IMG/VR virus record: IMGVR_UViG_3300009103_000026
Coordinates: 1-64,000 of that record
From: a virus
Strand: one strand, 5' to 3'
Length of the DNA: 64,000 nt
Made by a program: the position numbers and the translations under genes
Part shown: positions 29,001 to 36,263 of the stretch, piece after piece
Layout: each line of letters opens with the position of its first letter
How positions within the stretch are numbered: position 1 is the first letter of the stretch
The notes under the pieces: generated by a model
Databases searched by the model: none
Seen by the model: only the letters and a program-made list of their open reading frames with translations
Told to the model about the DNA's origin: nothing

Positions 29001-30740
29001 TCTTTGAGCTTGCTTCTTTTGCTCAAACTGAGCAAGCTTAGTTTGGACAGCTTGCAGTCTACTGGTGTCAGTAGCTAATTGATCTAATGCTTTTTTGTTA
29101 TCATTAAGAGCATTAATAACAGGATTTAATTCTTCTATTTGTATAGTCGTTATTTCATCTTCAGTTAATTGTCCTGAAGCTATCTGACTTTCTAGGTCTC
29201 TCCTTCGTCCTTCAAGGTTTTGTATTTGTTGGGCTATGACTAGAGGGTTTGATGCGGCGGGGCCCTGTAGTCCGGTCTTCCTTTCCATCCCCTGCGTAAA
29301 AGCTGATGTCATTTCACTTAATGACATATCTTCAAATCTACCTACTGCCTTAGCTATAGAAATATTTGTATTTTGCTGTATTTTGGCACCCTTGTCATAT
29401 AATTTTCCAACTTTTTGATGTATCTGAGCAGTTTTATTCAGAACGTCAATAAGATTTTTTCTTCCGGCAGCTATAGCATTCCATGCAGCTAACGCTGGAG
29501 CAAGGGCATTTTCAGTTGTGTTTCCTATAATTTGTCCTATCTTCTCTGGGTCTTGGGCGATTTGTCCAGCCGTAAGACCTTGACGAGTTCCTTCTCCAAG
29601 TACCTTTTGAAGAGACTGCTCCAAGGCTCCCTGCATTTCTTTCGGAAGGAAGTCTAATGCTCCCCCTCCTTTAAATGCATTTCTAATTGCTTGCGCCCTG
29701 TCCTCAGCATTTAAGCTGGCCAAGGTTTGAACGAATGTAGGAAGAATAGTTTCAAGCTTCTTACTAACTTTGATACCCGTATCCATCATGCCCGCCGCAG
29801 GCCCCCCTCCCATCATTCCTGTTGTTTGGGCTACGGCAGAGGCAATCTCCCCCGGAGTGCTATTTCTAATATCTTTTAATATTTTAACATTTTCTTGTGC
29901 GGCAGCAGGACCCTGTACTTTTGACATGCCACTCAAGGAAGCAAATAGACCCAGAATTGATTCCTTGGCCCCTTTAGCATCTTCACCAGCCCTCTCTATT
30001 GCTCCGGCCATATCAGCCATAGCCATATTCAAAAGGTTCATTTTTGCTATAGCTTTAGATGTTGCCTGATTAGCTTCTCTCGTTTCTGTTGCTTGTTCAA
30101 AAAGTATCTTAGCTCTTTCTTGAGCCTGAGCTATTTCAAATTGCCGTATCTCGTTTAATGATTTACCTTCTGCCTTCATCCTTAGCATGATTCTTATGGT
30201 TTCCTGATCAGTTGAGTTGAGCGCCCTCAACATCTTTATCTGCCCTGCCGTAAGCTTGCTGGAGTCTGCTGTTGCAATCCCCATCTCCTTCATGGTATTT
30301 CCCCCCACCACAGCAGAATGAAATGCCTTCTCTGCATTTGCTTGGTATTCTTTCGCTGCCTCAGCGCCCTTTCTTGCAATTTCCGCACGACCTCCTTTTG
30401 CCGCCTCCTGAAGACCCGCCTCCCCCTTAAACATGCCAGTAATCATCGCCATGAAAGGCCCACCGGCCCCAACAGCAGCTTGACTCATTAACGCGCCCTG
30501 ATCCAATCCCTGCCGACCAAAAGCTCCTAAGGTTCCTCCTTGTGGGCCGGTCGATCTGCCGGACCCGAAGAGCCCACTAGTACCACCCAACAAGCCCCTT
30601 CCCGCAGTTATACGACCAAAGGCTTCAAACATATCACCAATCGCCGCACCCGTTGCGGCACCAAACACTGCTACTTGAGTAGCCGAATTATTTGACAAAG
30701 TATTAGCGTAATCTTCTCCTGCCTTTAAAGCCGTTCCCAA
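23028..30740 (-). CDS. Tape measure protein, C-terminal part in a second frame
   Basis: Encodes 2,570 residues from a TTG at 30740. There is no ATG or ribosome binding site there, and the same frame is open upstream to 30830, just after a TAG at 30831-30833. Joined to the 978-residue ORF it would continue one tape measure protein (about 3,574 residues). Content: Ala/Gly-rich helical segments, long Lys/Gln/Ala coiled-coil runs, a near-tandem duplication at 28104-28343, and three copies of the tape-measure motif Asp-Thr-Val-Pro-Ala-x-Leu-Thr-Pro-Gly-Glu-Phe-Val (near 28400-28480, 27780-27850 and 23470-23540). It ends with a basic tail. The role is setting tail length and, at the end, DNA passage into the host. 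A separate gene is less likely than a broken or recoded single gene. Confidence 0.8.
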   Translation of the reverse strand: MGTALKAGEDYANTLSNNSATQVAVFGAATGAAIGDMFEAFGRITAGRGLLGGTSGLFGSGRSTGPQGGTLGAFGRQGLDQGALMSQAAVGAGGPFMAMITGMFKGEAGLQEAAKGGRAEIARKGAEAAKEYQANAEKAFHSAVVGGNTMKEMGIATADSSKLTAGQIKMLRALNSTDQETIRIMLRMKAEGKSLNEIRQFEIAQAQERAKILFEQATETREANQATSKAIAKMNLLNMAMADMAGAIERAGEDAKGAKESILGLFASLSGMSKVQGPAAAQENVKILKDIRNSTPGEIASAVAQTTGMMGGGPAAGMMDTGIKVSKKLETILPTFVQTLASLNAEDRAQAIRNAFKGGGALDFLPKEMQGALEQSLQKVLGEGTRQGLTAGQIAQDPEKIGQIIGNTTENALAPALAAWNAIAAGRKNLIDVLNKTAQIHQKVGKLYDKGAKIQQNTNISIAKAVGRFEDMSLSEMTSAFTQGMERKTGLQGPAASNPLVIAQQIQNLEGRRRDLESQIASGQLTEDEITTIQIEELNPVINALNDNKKALDQLATDTSRLQAVQTKLAQFEQKKQAQRGILERLATAGPEELQKISEEINAGLAAQATGRISASGGRARQQLAGLTSLNQLAGGGTGGGRDDFFRLLGRGGGNVASRLGGAMPGVLGGAFAGKGGSAVEQGLIGEMKRLGDIQKLATDMQIEIMETGMDELVFQARTAFNTMVSDVQNMADKVAFEFQTTGVTTGMARGGVVPGVGNRDTVPASLTPGEFVIKKSSVNKVGTDALHAINAQGFADGGGVKKNLWDPLKVILGAGGSTKRMPSGKQQWDEDIERWKQLGSGAKKNVGDPLMTILRAGSSTKRMPSGKQQWDEDIARWKGIGRGIGKGAHEVGRTAVGFDLMLQDFLGIHGSRSKAAGFGAKTPKPTVGPPRLGGQVTQELLDSLTDKEKEALGVPFAAGGTAKGTDTVPAMLTPGEFVINKNAASKNRGLLHKINSGHKMALGGPVQYFAAGGNVTRPTGAFNAEEKKKQKEIDAERARLKNEERAGGYGDTPAILSIEKSKKKTKEVLLMWEELKKKRENPVMIPSLTRTPAHPGGKFGGRFSGGFDPTTGTADPATLASYDAASQKYKERGEKIEKEIARQNKRIKDQEDKILDLRSQGALQSSGISPSAMSNLSKVAGTVDDKGKLIKNDPALIALYDYFKFQGNITPLLPTFAPKGKSSKGSSSANVALEKQVKGDLQALKGKNLTKGDASFKAWIKGKKYGRHTIQVPVLNRFTASGDAEMHKEQGEAGYFSPSAPWAKSFQSFVAQHKSNPPPEMVKTFIQEGLIPAQEAMDEEGKKANAALVGKELERMIIGHRSVSPHVMSILYTSYAKNLKEDIRQKHEANVAAQSNQDQVEQQLWHDVQARQDRKNEFADKLFKSGHRQFFKQAEKTSPGLAPGTTKITPEKYWEIYPPLIKDDTGAWVAHPRWKEQEPTVLNAKKALSKEAFFGLKPTPVKGRLTAADMGTPMAMTTAKLTGILGGGYLPPWLHNWFVGAGTLHPGAVQLVDPANPRKGSSHPAGLSILSRFIGAVKSAGEGKYEKDLMSMGKAEAREADILGGAPDQVEAALQQEQKAAAESFGAVVRRRVIASNPKLAAKEKRKEKYRAQNAEKLKQKLYKRFLSTPGASGKIDGPEFEAWMKQRQSPQQAVGGEALTAPGVPKDYAGISEVETIYKMNQFLATPRGRKLAKDKGIMGWYSYPPPVQPSSGTTGETKLAPLEDKTKMDFAKAYLRVARAKQKGLDIDPYSILPRSTRESQASDMTGRRKALGKEGLAFSKIAKANLSSYVYAKATSFNTGPLVRSRQQAENQIGEAPKSAARANREAAMEAGSMIDPQRVSGILAAFFRGKYGAGEAIDRLIGLSKGVGGAGAGDWLRTSQGQLPDLGSPNLWEKDLVSSVVQGINEPADSEIQAMEQKIDAARVGEVSLQGMDAIQKFMLEAWYAGKNLEAQMQSQGALKVAWQQLIASDRHIWERKGRRDTSPGSGHPGADRTNVDVRRGLEFMGEQNALWSWPSTRGMGGIGDDVGQPSWFVNVGQNDLALEKLKGGGDPAFAAEISDEVREMRLARLRAAWQKFFPLFFSTDGSGVGASTLTTPAWDALELAGGSDSGILAWGAGLGDKASVALEGQKEWESFNYGGTFDFNQALKIPVKDQAFQTGHPDNPPANQETKGQAALDAVVSGARFRDSTFNDELYGDWEGLRDRFPEIWKQAAQDTKLRSDYVSGHRQRMIETWMERMDELNKGFKPGYDSLGAETGALATLRRLALGDDWKSIEELYSEDVLQGKTGTQLDKDAGDRFGRAMKEDAFFKFFLRPTAEGMAKKRALVSGGGISSTPQGGSGNYFAEGGWVGSSSSKGTTDTIPAMLTAGEYVVNRQAAQQNRGLLESINNGDSRFRAKGVTRRGARQGLQTGGGAGGTSIEAANIIKGAMTTFGSWVQQLKDWNPPPIYHEHGSIQMTGKVDVAVSVTGGTEFAKLMEGSIKDYVNEVIEAEIGKKMNSVTGETRDSMEKGGGILKRLKARRRG
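28104..28343 (-). repeat. Direct duplication inside the tape measure gene
   Basis: Two copies of about 115 nt (28104-28218 and 28229-28343), spaced 125 nt apart, both encode a Ser-Thr-Lys-Arg-Met-Pro-Ser-Gly-Lys-Gln-Gln-Trp-Asp-Glu-Asp-Ile unit followed by Arg-Trp-Lys. DNA identity is high but not perfect, so this is an older tandem duplication. It changes tape measure length by about 41 residues. Confidence 0.75.
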
Positions 30741-30814
30741 GGAATCTTGAAATCTATGTAGCGCAACAGTATTACCTTCTGCTATTTGGTTCTGGAGTTC
30801 GCCAAAAGAATCCC

Positions 30815-33751
30815 TTACTTGGTTGAGGCCCTATCCAATTTCTCCAAGGATTCAGCAGTCTCTAACTCTCCCAACTTCTTAAAGTATGTTGTTGCGGCAA
30901 CAAGACCCCCTATTAAAAGACCACCCTTTAGGCCAAGTCCCATCATGCCTGCCATAGCACCAGCCATTATGCCTGAGCCAGCAGCAGCACCCCCAGCACG
31001 GGTTTGCTTACTGAACCTATCTTTGTCCAAGGCTTGCGATATCATTGGTGCTATCATCATCGCCATAAACATGCCGCCCATGCCGCCCCCAGCGCCGAAC
31101 ATACCCTGAAGCTTCTTTGCAAAACCTCGAAGTCCCGTTACGGCCATTCCCAATCCCCGACCCAACAGAGCTATTCCTCTGCCAGCCAGCTTCGTGGCAC
31201 CGCCAGCCGTGTTCATGGAGGCGGTAACCGACTTAACCGCTGCGTTCTGAATACCGCTCCAGTGTGAGGCATTCTGCGTTCTGGTGCCAAGTGTGTTCAG
31301 CTCCCCATTCAAACGTTTGATGTTCTTGGTGGTCGTCTGCCTTAGCCTGTTTGTTTTTTCCGATGAGTCTTTGAGAACCCTTGTGTCGACTGGCATCACG
31401 TCGGACCGCCGGGCCCCTCCTAGCATCCGATTCGCAGCGTCCATACTCATTGGCTTGCCCGAGAGGTTGCTACCGCTGGTTGTTCCTCGCACACCGGGCA
31501 CAATTCCTCCGCCGCTACGGTTCCGAGCAATCACAGCCTCTCTGTTGTCTGGTAACTGATTCACCCACGACGGTGTGCTGCCGCGAGGCGATCCGGGGAT
31601 AGGGCCCGACTGCCGAGCAAATCCAGTACCCATGCCGAAGGACCCGCTGCCCTGCCCGACACCGAATCGAAGCGAATCGACAGGCACGGCGGGCGGGAGC
31701 ACTGCTCCTCCAACCCCAGACGCCTGACCGGGCTGGATTCCCGGCACGGGCCTCTTTCCCTTCGCTCCTGCTGCCACCGGAAGCATCCCCCCGGCACCGC
31801 CCCCCCTTGCCTGCAAAGCGAGAATAAGACGCTCTATGGAGGCTACCAACGTTTTCGTCGAGGATTCAATTGCCACGGTATTAGCGCCTGTTGCCACGGT
31901 ATTAGAGCCTAGTGCCGTGTGAACGAACCGATTCGCCTTGAGCAGGTTGTGATTTGAGGCCCGCATAATAACGATTTCCGCCGAGTTGAGTTTTAGTGCC
32001 GCACCTAAAGCCTGCATACTCCCCGTATTAGCCACTATCGACTTCTGCAAAATCCCCGCTATCTTGACTAGAGCTTTCATGGGTGCAGCTTCTGCGGCTC
32101 CGGTTCCGGTACTAATTACCCCACCCCTGACGCCTGCCAGCCCTCTGCCCGCCGCTGCCGCACCGGTCCCGCCTGCTATCTTTTGTGTGATCGCTCCCCC
32201 CTGACCCGCAGTCCCTTCTCCCGCCACCGACTTTAACCCTCCAAAGAAACCCCCTCCAAACTGTTTTAGCATCATGATACCTTTAACAGCCATTAAACTT
32301 GTAAGCATTGGAAGAAAATCTTTCATGGCATCTGCAACTTTTATGAAAGCACTAGCCAGCTTAAGTACCATAGAAGCCATATTTTGGAAAGTTCCTGTTT
32401 TCGTCATCTCTCTCATCATCAATGTGAATTCTTCACGCACCTTCATCAACTGAACAGCAAGAGTCTTTTGTGCTTGCTCAGCGTCTTTAGTTAGAGATGC
32501 AGATCCTTTTATAGCCGCTTGGCGAGCCTTTTCAGCCGTACCAAACTGCTTAATAGCTGGAATTAATTTACCAACCTGCCTAAACCCACCGAGTTCTTCA
32601 ACAATTTTAGCAAATTCACCAGACCTAGTTGGAATTTGTTTTAATCCTGCCGACAGCCGTCTGAACGCTTCATAGGTACCTACAAAATTTCCTTGTAAGT
32701 CCAAAAGTTCAACGCCATACTCTCTTAAGAAATTAACAGTCTGACCACGCTGAATACGAGTAAAAATAGTTCTCAAGCCAGTAGCAATACTATCAGCACT
32801 TTCTCTAGTCGTTGCTCTAACAGAAGTAAAGATTGCGGCAAGTTCTTGCAACTTACCTATGGGGGTTCCTATCCCCTCGCTAGCAGCAGCAAAGACACCA
32901 CCAGCACGACGTATAACAGAAATTATATCATCAGCTTCAACTGCAAATTTACCAGCAATTGCATTTATTGAGCCTAAGGTTGCTTCAAGCTGATCTGCTT
33001 GAATATCAAATTGACGCATGGCAGCAATAGCACCCTCTGCCGTTTTCTTAATATCAGTGAAAGTTGGTGCTAGGGTAGTTTTTGCTAAAGCCTCTAAAGC
33101 TACTTTGGTATCTCTTGCGCTCAGACCTGATTGCTTTAAGATAAGAGACATCTCAACCAGATCTTTAGACGCCACGCCCAACTTTACAGAAACACGATCT
33201 ATTTCATTTGATAATTTACTCATGCCAGCAACGGTGGAATTAGACACCTGTGCTATTCTCATCATCTGTCTCTCAAAAGAAACAGCCTCTTGCACAGCCT
33301 CACTTATTGCCCGAATAAATCCAAAAACAACTGTTGTTGCAATGGTGAATCCAGCAAATCTACGTAACGCTAGGCCGGAAACCCTACCAAATTCATGCAT
33401 AGAGCTAGTTGCCATTTTCGTCTGAGCGGCAGTTTTCATGGCGGACCCTCCAACTCCCGCCATTCCCGCAGCAGCCGCCGCCGACGTTTTACTTGCCGCA
33501 GACATAGACCCGCTAAGCGCAGCGGTAGAAGAAGTTAGTTTTTGAGTTCCTCCACTAGCTCCACTGGCACTAGCATTAAGTTTTTGTATGCTAGTAGTTA
33601 GATTATTGACTTGCGCCTGAGCGTTTCTGTCGACCCTTACTCGCACATTAGCCTGCAACCCACTTTGCAGCTGCTTCTGGATGCCTGCTATAACAGGCCT
33701 TATATTTGCAGGTCCAACCAAATTTAGTTGGGCGGTAAGTTGAAATGCCAT
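30815..33751 (-). CDS. Tape measure protein, N-terminal part (TP901 family)
   Basis: Encodes 978 residues. Residues 110-400 form the TP901-type tape measure core: a hydrophobic helix with Phe-Ala-Gly-Phe-Thr-Ile-Ala-Thr-Thr-Val-Val-Phe, then Ser-Phe-Glu-Arg-Gln-Met-Met-Arg-Ile-Ala-Gln-Val-Ser, Leu-Ile-Leu-Lys-Gln-Ser-Gly-Leu-Ser and Arg-Thr-Ile-Phe-Thr-Arg-Ile-Gln-Arg-Gly. A second hydrophobic stretch with Gly-Met-Gly-Gly-Met-Phe-Met-Ala-Met-Met is near 890-905. A GC-rich, Gly/Pro-rich part lies between about 510 and 890. The stop TAA at 30815-30817 cuts a helix that resumes smoothly in the next frame. Helix-rich proteins of this family extend through the tail lumen. The start is ATG in the usual gene order after the tail assembly genes. 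Confidence 0.85.
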   Translation of the reverse strand: MAFQLTAQLNLVGPANIRPVIAGIQKQLQSGLQANVRVRVDRNAQAQVNNLTTSIQKLNASASGASGGTQKLTSSTAALSGSMSAASKTSAAAAAGMAGVGGSAMKTAAQTKMATSSMHEFGRVSGLALRRFAGFTIATTVVFGFIRAISEAVQEAVSFERQMMRIAQVSNSTVAGMSKLSNEIDRVSVKLGVASKDLVEMSLILKQSGLSARDTKVALEALAKTTLAPTFTDIKKTAEGAIAAMRQFDIQADQLEATLGSINAIAGKFAVEADDIISVIRRAGGVFAAASEGIGTPIGKLQELAAIFTSVRATTRESADSIATGLRTIFTRIQRGQTVNFLREYGVELLDLQGNFVGTYEAFRRLSAGLKQIPTRSGEFAKIVEELGGFRQVGKLIPAIKQFGTAEKARQAAIKGSASLTKDAEQAQKTLAVQLMKVREEFTLMMREMTKTGTFQNMASMVLKLASAFIKVADAMKDFLPMLTSLMAVKGIMMLKQFGGGFFGGLKSVAGEGTAGQGGAITQKIAGGTGAAAAGRGLAGVRGGVISTGTGAAEAAPMKALVKIAGILQKSIVANTGSMQALGAALKLNSAEIVIMRASNHNLLKANRFVHTALGSNTVATGANTVAIESSTKTLVASIERLILALQARGGGAGGMLPVAAGAKGKRPVPGIQPGQASGVGGAVLPPAVPVDSLRFGVGQGSGSFGMGTGFARQSGPIPGSPRGSTPSWVNQLPDNREAVIARNRSGGGIVPGVRGTTSGSNLSGKPMSMDAANRMLGGARRSDVMPVDTRVLKDSSEKTNRLRQTTTKNIKRLNGELNTLGTRTQNASHWSGIQNAAVKSVTASMNTAGGATKLAGRGIALLGRGLGMAVTGLRGFAKKLQGMFGAGGGMGGMFMAMMIAPMISQALDKDRFSKQTRAGGAAAGSGIMAGAMAGMMGLGLKGGLLIGGLVAATTYFKKLGELETAESLEKLDRASTK

Positions 33752-33823
33752 GTTATCTCTCTAAAAAAAAATGGTTATACCGGTAGCGTAACAACTTCGC
33801 TATCCGATACAACCACTATCCGA

Positions 33824-34708
33824 CTATTCTTCAGAAGCCTCTTTCTTTTCAGACTTAGGCTTCCTACCTCGCTTAGGTTTAGGTTTTTCTTCTTTCTTAG
33901 CTAAGGCCTTTTCAGCCTTACTCAAAACAGGATTTCCGTCATCGTCCAAAAATGGCTTAGCATCAAAAAGATAATTACCATCTTCATCTAACAAATTTCC
34001 TTTGTTATCAATTCTATGGCCATCGTCGTTTACTAAAAAGCCATCTTTATCAATTTTCTTTCCATCTCTGCTTATTAAATTTCCGTCTTCGTCAACTAAT
34101 TGCAAATCATCATTAAGAAACCCATATTCCAATAAAAACTTATTTTCTGTAAGATTTTGTTCAAAATTGTTGTCTAATCCATACATCATATTTGCCAAAG
34201 TTTTTGCTGATTCCACAGCAACCGGTTTATTGGCATTGGTCAAATAATCAGCTAAGCTTTCAAACACCTGCTCCCCATTATCATACACCGGACAGGCAGA
34301 TACTAAATAATTAAATTTCGCATTGTCTGCTTGCCCCTCGGCAGTATTATTATCCATACTTGTCCTATCAGAGATTAATGCAGTTAATTCATCTCTAAGG
34401 TCCTTCATCTCTAAGGCTTTTTTCTTAGCTTGATTCAATTTTATTCCACCTTTACCAATTTCTTTTTCTCTTTCTGTCAATTCCCCTTGTATGCGATTAA
34501 ACTCAGTTTGCTTATCGTCGTCCCACATGCCTTGTTTTCTCATATGGTCATCAAGCTTTACTCGAAGCAAAGCCCCAGATTCTAGGGCATCTCTAAAAGC
34601 CCTATTATATTCCTTTTGTGAATTATTAAGCTGTTGAACAGTAGGCTGTTCTACATTGACAGTTCTAACCTTGCCATCAACAGTAATAGTAAAATGTCGT
34701 TTAGTCAT
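33824..34708 (-). CDS. Tail assembly protein with DxDG repeats, putative chaperone
   Basis: Encodes 294 residues from the ATG at 34708, which has GAGGAG upstream; the upstream ATG at 34723 lies over that ribosome binding site. The first 150 residues are alpha-helical with charged heptads and fit a tail assembly chaperone placed between tail tube and tape measure. From about residue 210 to 270 there is a run of Asp-x-Asp-Gly or Asp-Asp-Gly turns (about six) separated by 6-8 residues, reading like beta-roll or calcium-loop repeats. The end is basic (Lys-Pro-Lys-Arg-Gly-Arg-Lys-Pro-Lys). It overlaps the preceding gene by 8 nt. No slippery frameshift site was seen. The chaperone role is from gene order. 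Confidence 0.5.
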   Translation of the reverse strand: MTKRHFTITVDGKVRTVNVEQPTVQQLNNSQKEYNRAFRDALESGALLRVKLDDHMRKQGMWDDDKQTEFNRIQGELTEREKEIGKGGIKLNQAKKKALEMKDLRDELTALISDRTSMDNNTAEGQADNAKFNYLVSACPVYDNGEQVFESLADYLTNANKPVAVESAKTLANMMYGLDNNFEQNLTENKFLLEYGFLNDDLQLVDEDGNLISRDGKKIDKDGFLVNDDGHRIDNKGNLLDEDGNYLFDAKPFLDDDGNPVLSKAEKALAKKEEKPKPKRGRKPKSEKKEASEE

Positions 34709-35063
34709 GATCTTTCTCCTCATTGTCCTTTAATAGTTTAAAATCAATATGATACCGATTCCAAGTCATTGTATATTCAGATATTTCTTCCTGAGCTATA
34801 CGCAACTGGGTATTTCCATTATTGAGAACTTCCGTCCTAGCAGCTTCCCATAGATGCTTGAATTCCTCTTGTTCTGGTGTCAAGCCACCACTATTATTAT
34901 GACCCCATAGGTCCCCAAAGTATTCTTCAAAAACAGCCAAAGATCCAATCATTGTTGTTTTAAATTTTTTTTCAATATTTTTTATCAATCTATTCTTAGA
35001 ATTTTCATTATATTTTTCCTGATTATTTTTTTTTGCTAATTCTCCTAGTTTTGCTTTGTCCAT
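34701..35063 (-). CDS. Small protein of the tail assembly region
   Basis: Encodes 120 residues, hydrophilic and mostly helical. It begins with a Lys/Asn-rich helix; the middle has Phe-Gly-Asp-Leu-Trp-Gly-His-Asn and the end a Trp-Glu-Ala-Ala-Arg-Thr-Glu-Val segment followed by Trp-Asn-Arg-Tyr. No domain is recognised. Its stop overlaps the following DxDG-repeat gene by 8 nt, and the preceding 350-residue gene ends 13 nt before its start, so the three genes are a unit between tail tube and tape measure. That is the usual place for tail assembly chaperones (gpG/gpGT-like), but I see no classical slippery site joining this gene to its neighbour. Confidence 0.5.
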   Translation of the reverse strand: MDKAKLGELAKKNNQEKYNENSKNRLIKNIEKKFKTTMIGSLAVFEEYFGDLWGHNNSGGLTPEQEEFKHLWEAARTEVLNNGNTQLRIAQEEISEYTMTWNRYHIDFKLLKDNEEKDHD

Positions 35064-35076
35064 ATTTCACCGTCCT

Positions 35077-36129
35077 TTATTTAACACTCTGAGCCATTTC
35101 CCTATTAGCCTGCATGACTATTTCTTGTCTGATATCTGGCAATTCAGATTCGTATACCGCCCTTCCCTTGTTCTTCTCTATATATATACGTCTCTGTCTT
35201 TTAATCATTTTTCCGCGAATATCATTTAAATCATTTATCTTTGCTGCATCTTTGTTGTCTTTAGCTGTGAAAAATACCTCAGTTGCATTTGGATGGTTAT
35301 CAAGCATTCCTTCTACCTTTTTCTGTGTTTTTCGTTTTTCTGATTTTCTTCGTTCTAATATCAACCACCCATCAATACAGTCGTCATCTTGCACGACCTC
35401 CGTCGCTGGGCAGTCGGGATGCTGACTAATTCCATCATACATACCACTAAACATAGCTAGCATTTTCTGATCTTCTGTCCAGTCGGCAGTAGGTTTACCA
35501 AATGGATTTATGTTTTTAGATACAGACCAAATTGATTTCCAAGGTTCTGTTCTTGCTAGTTCCCTAATTTTGTCTGGGCCTATTTTATTAGCATTAATAT
35601 TCATCATTAACTTATCTAGTAAGGATGTTTTTTGCTTTAAATTATTAGGATCAAATACTCTAGAACCATCTTCTTTGAAAAGGCAGCAAGCCGTCAAATA
35701 TTGAGCTTTAACCATAGAAGCGTAACCAATGTCTGTCACGTAGTTTAGAGAATCTTTAATACTTAATATGCGGCGCTGGTCTGTTCTTATTTGCTCAAGT
35801 ACAGATCTTATTACATTTGCTTTTTCTTCGTTAAAAAAAGATTCATATAGCTTAACCTTTAAAGCTTCTATGTCCTTTGCATATTTCTCTAAAACTTCCT
35901 CATATTTATAGTCCCACAACCCTTTTTGCGCCAAAATATCTAAAGCTTGTTCTTGAGTATAAAATTCTGAAAAAGAAACTTCTCTCAGAGACTTCTCATA
36001 AAGAAGCTGAGCTTTATATCTCTCAATAGAAGAAGAATATTTTAGCGTATATAAACTATTAGCATACTCAAATATATAAGTTCCAGAAATTATCCTTGAT
36101 ACTAATAGAGTCCTTTCCTTATCTTCCAT
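35077..36129 (-). CDS. Unknown tail-region protein
   Basis: Encodes 350 residues, mostly helical and charged, with no signal peptide or membrane segment. It has an aromatic N-terminal segment (Tyr-Ile-Phe-Glu-Tyr-Ala-Asn-Ser-Leu-Tyr), a Lys/Glu-rich helix at 75-130, a Cys-Cys pair near 155, a Trp-rich part (Pro-Trp-Lys-Ser-Ile-Trp) near 200 and a Lys/Arg-rich C terminus. Located directly after the tail tube terminator and before the other assembly genes. I recognise no catalytic motif. Tail assembly or virion role is inferred from position only. Confidence 0.5.
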   Translation of the reverse strand: MEDKERTLLVSRIISGTYIFEYANSLYTLKYSSSIERYKAQLLYEKSLREVSFSEFYTQEQALDILAQKGLWDYKYEEVLEKYAKDIEALKVKLYESFFNEEKANVIRSVLEQIRTDQRRILSIKDSLNYVTDIGYASMVKAQYLTACCLFKEDGSRVFDPNNLKQKTSLLDKLMMNINANKIGPDKIRELARTEPWKSIWSVSKNINPFGKPTADWTEDQKMLAMFSGMYDGISQHPDCPATEVVQDDDCIDGWLILERRKSEKRKTQKKVEGMLDNHPNATEVFFTAKDNKDAAKINDLNDIRGKMIKRQRRIYIEKNKGRAVYESELPDIRQEIVMQANREMAQSVK

Positions 36130-36208
36130 AATAATCCTTATCTATATAAAATGTCAGGTGTTTCACTTGCCCGACCGGGAAAGAAAGGCTATCGCTACGC
36201 ACCTGACC

Positions 36209-36246
36209 AAAAAAAAGGGGGGCGAAGAATAAACCTCGCCACCCCT
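36209..36246 (-). terminator. Rho-independent terminator after the tail tube gene
   Basis: On the minus strand, a GC-rich stem (GGGG-T-GGCGA paired with TCGCCCCCC, one bulge) is followed by eight T residues. It lies about 18 nt beyond the tail tube stop. The tail tube is needed in many copies, so partial termination here would raise its transcript relative to the tail assembly genes. Confidence 0.75.
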
Positions 36247-36263
36247 CTATTATTGGTCAATCA

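Noticed and set aside
30815-30835. Canonical -1 slippery heptamer for programmed frameshifting in the tape measure
   Set aside because: No X-XXY-YYZ sequence fits the zero frame in the 13-nt overlap, so classical recoding is not supported.
34690-34740. gpG/gpGT-type frameshift between the tail assembly genes
   Set aside because: The 120-residue gene and the next one overlap by 8 nt with a good separate ATG and ribosome binding site; no slippery sequence seen.
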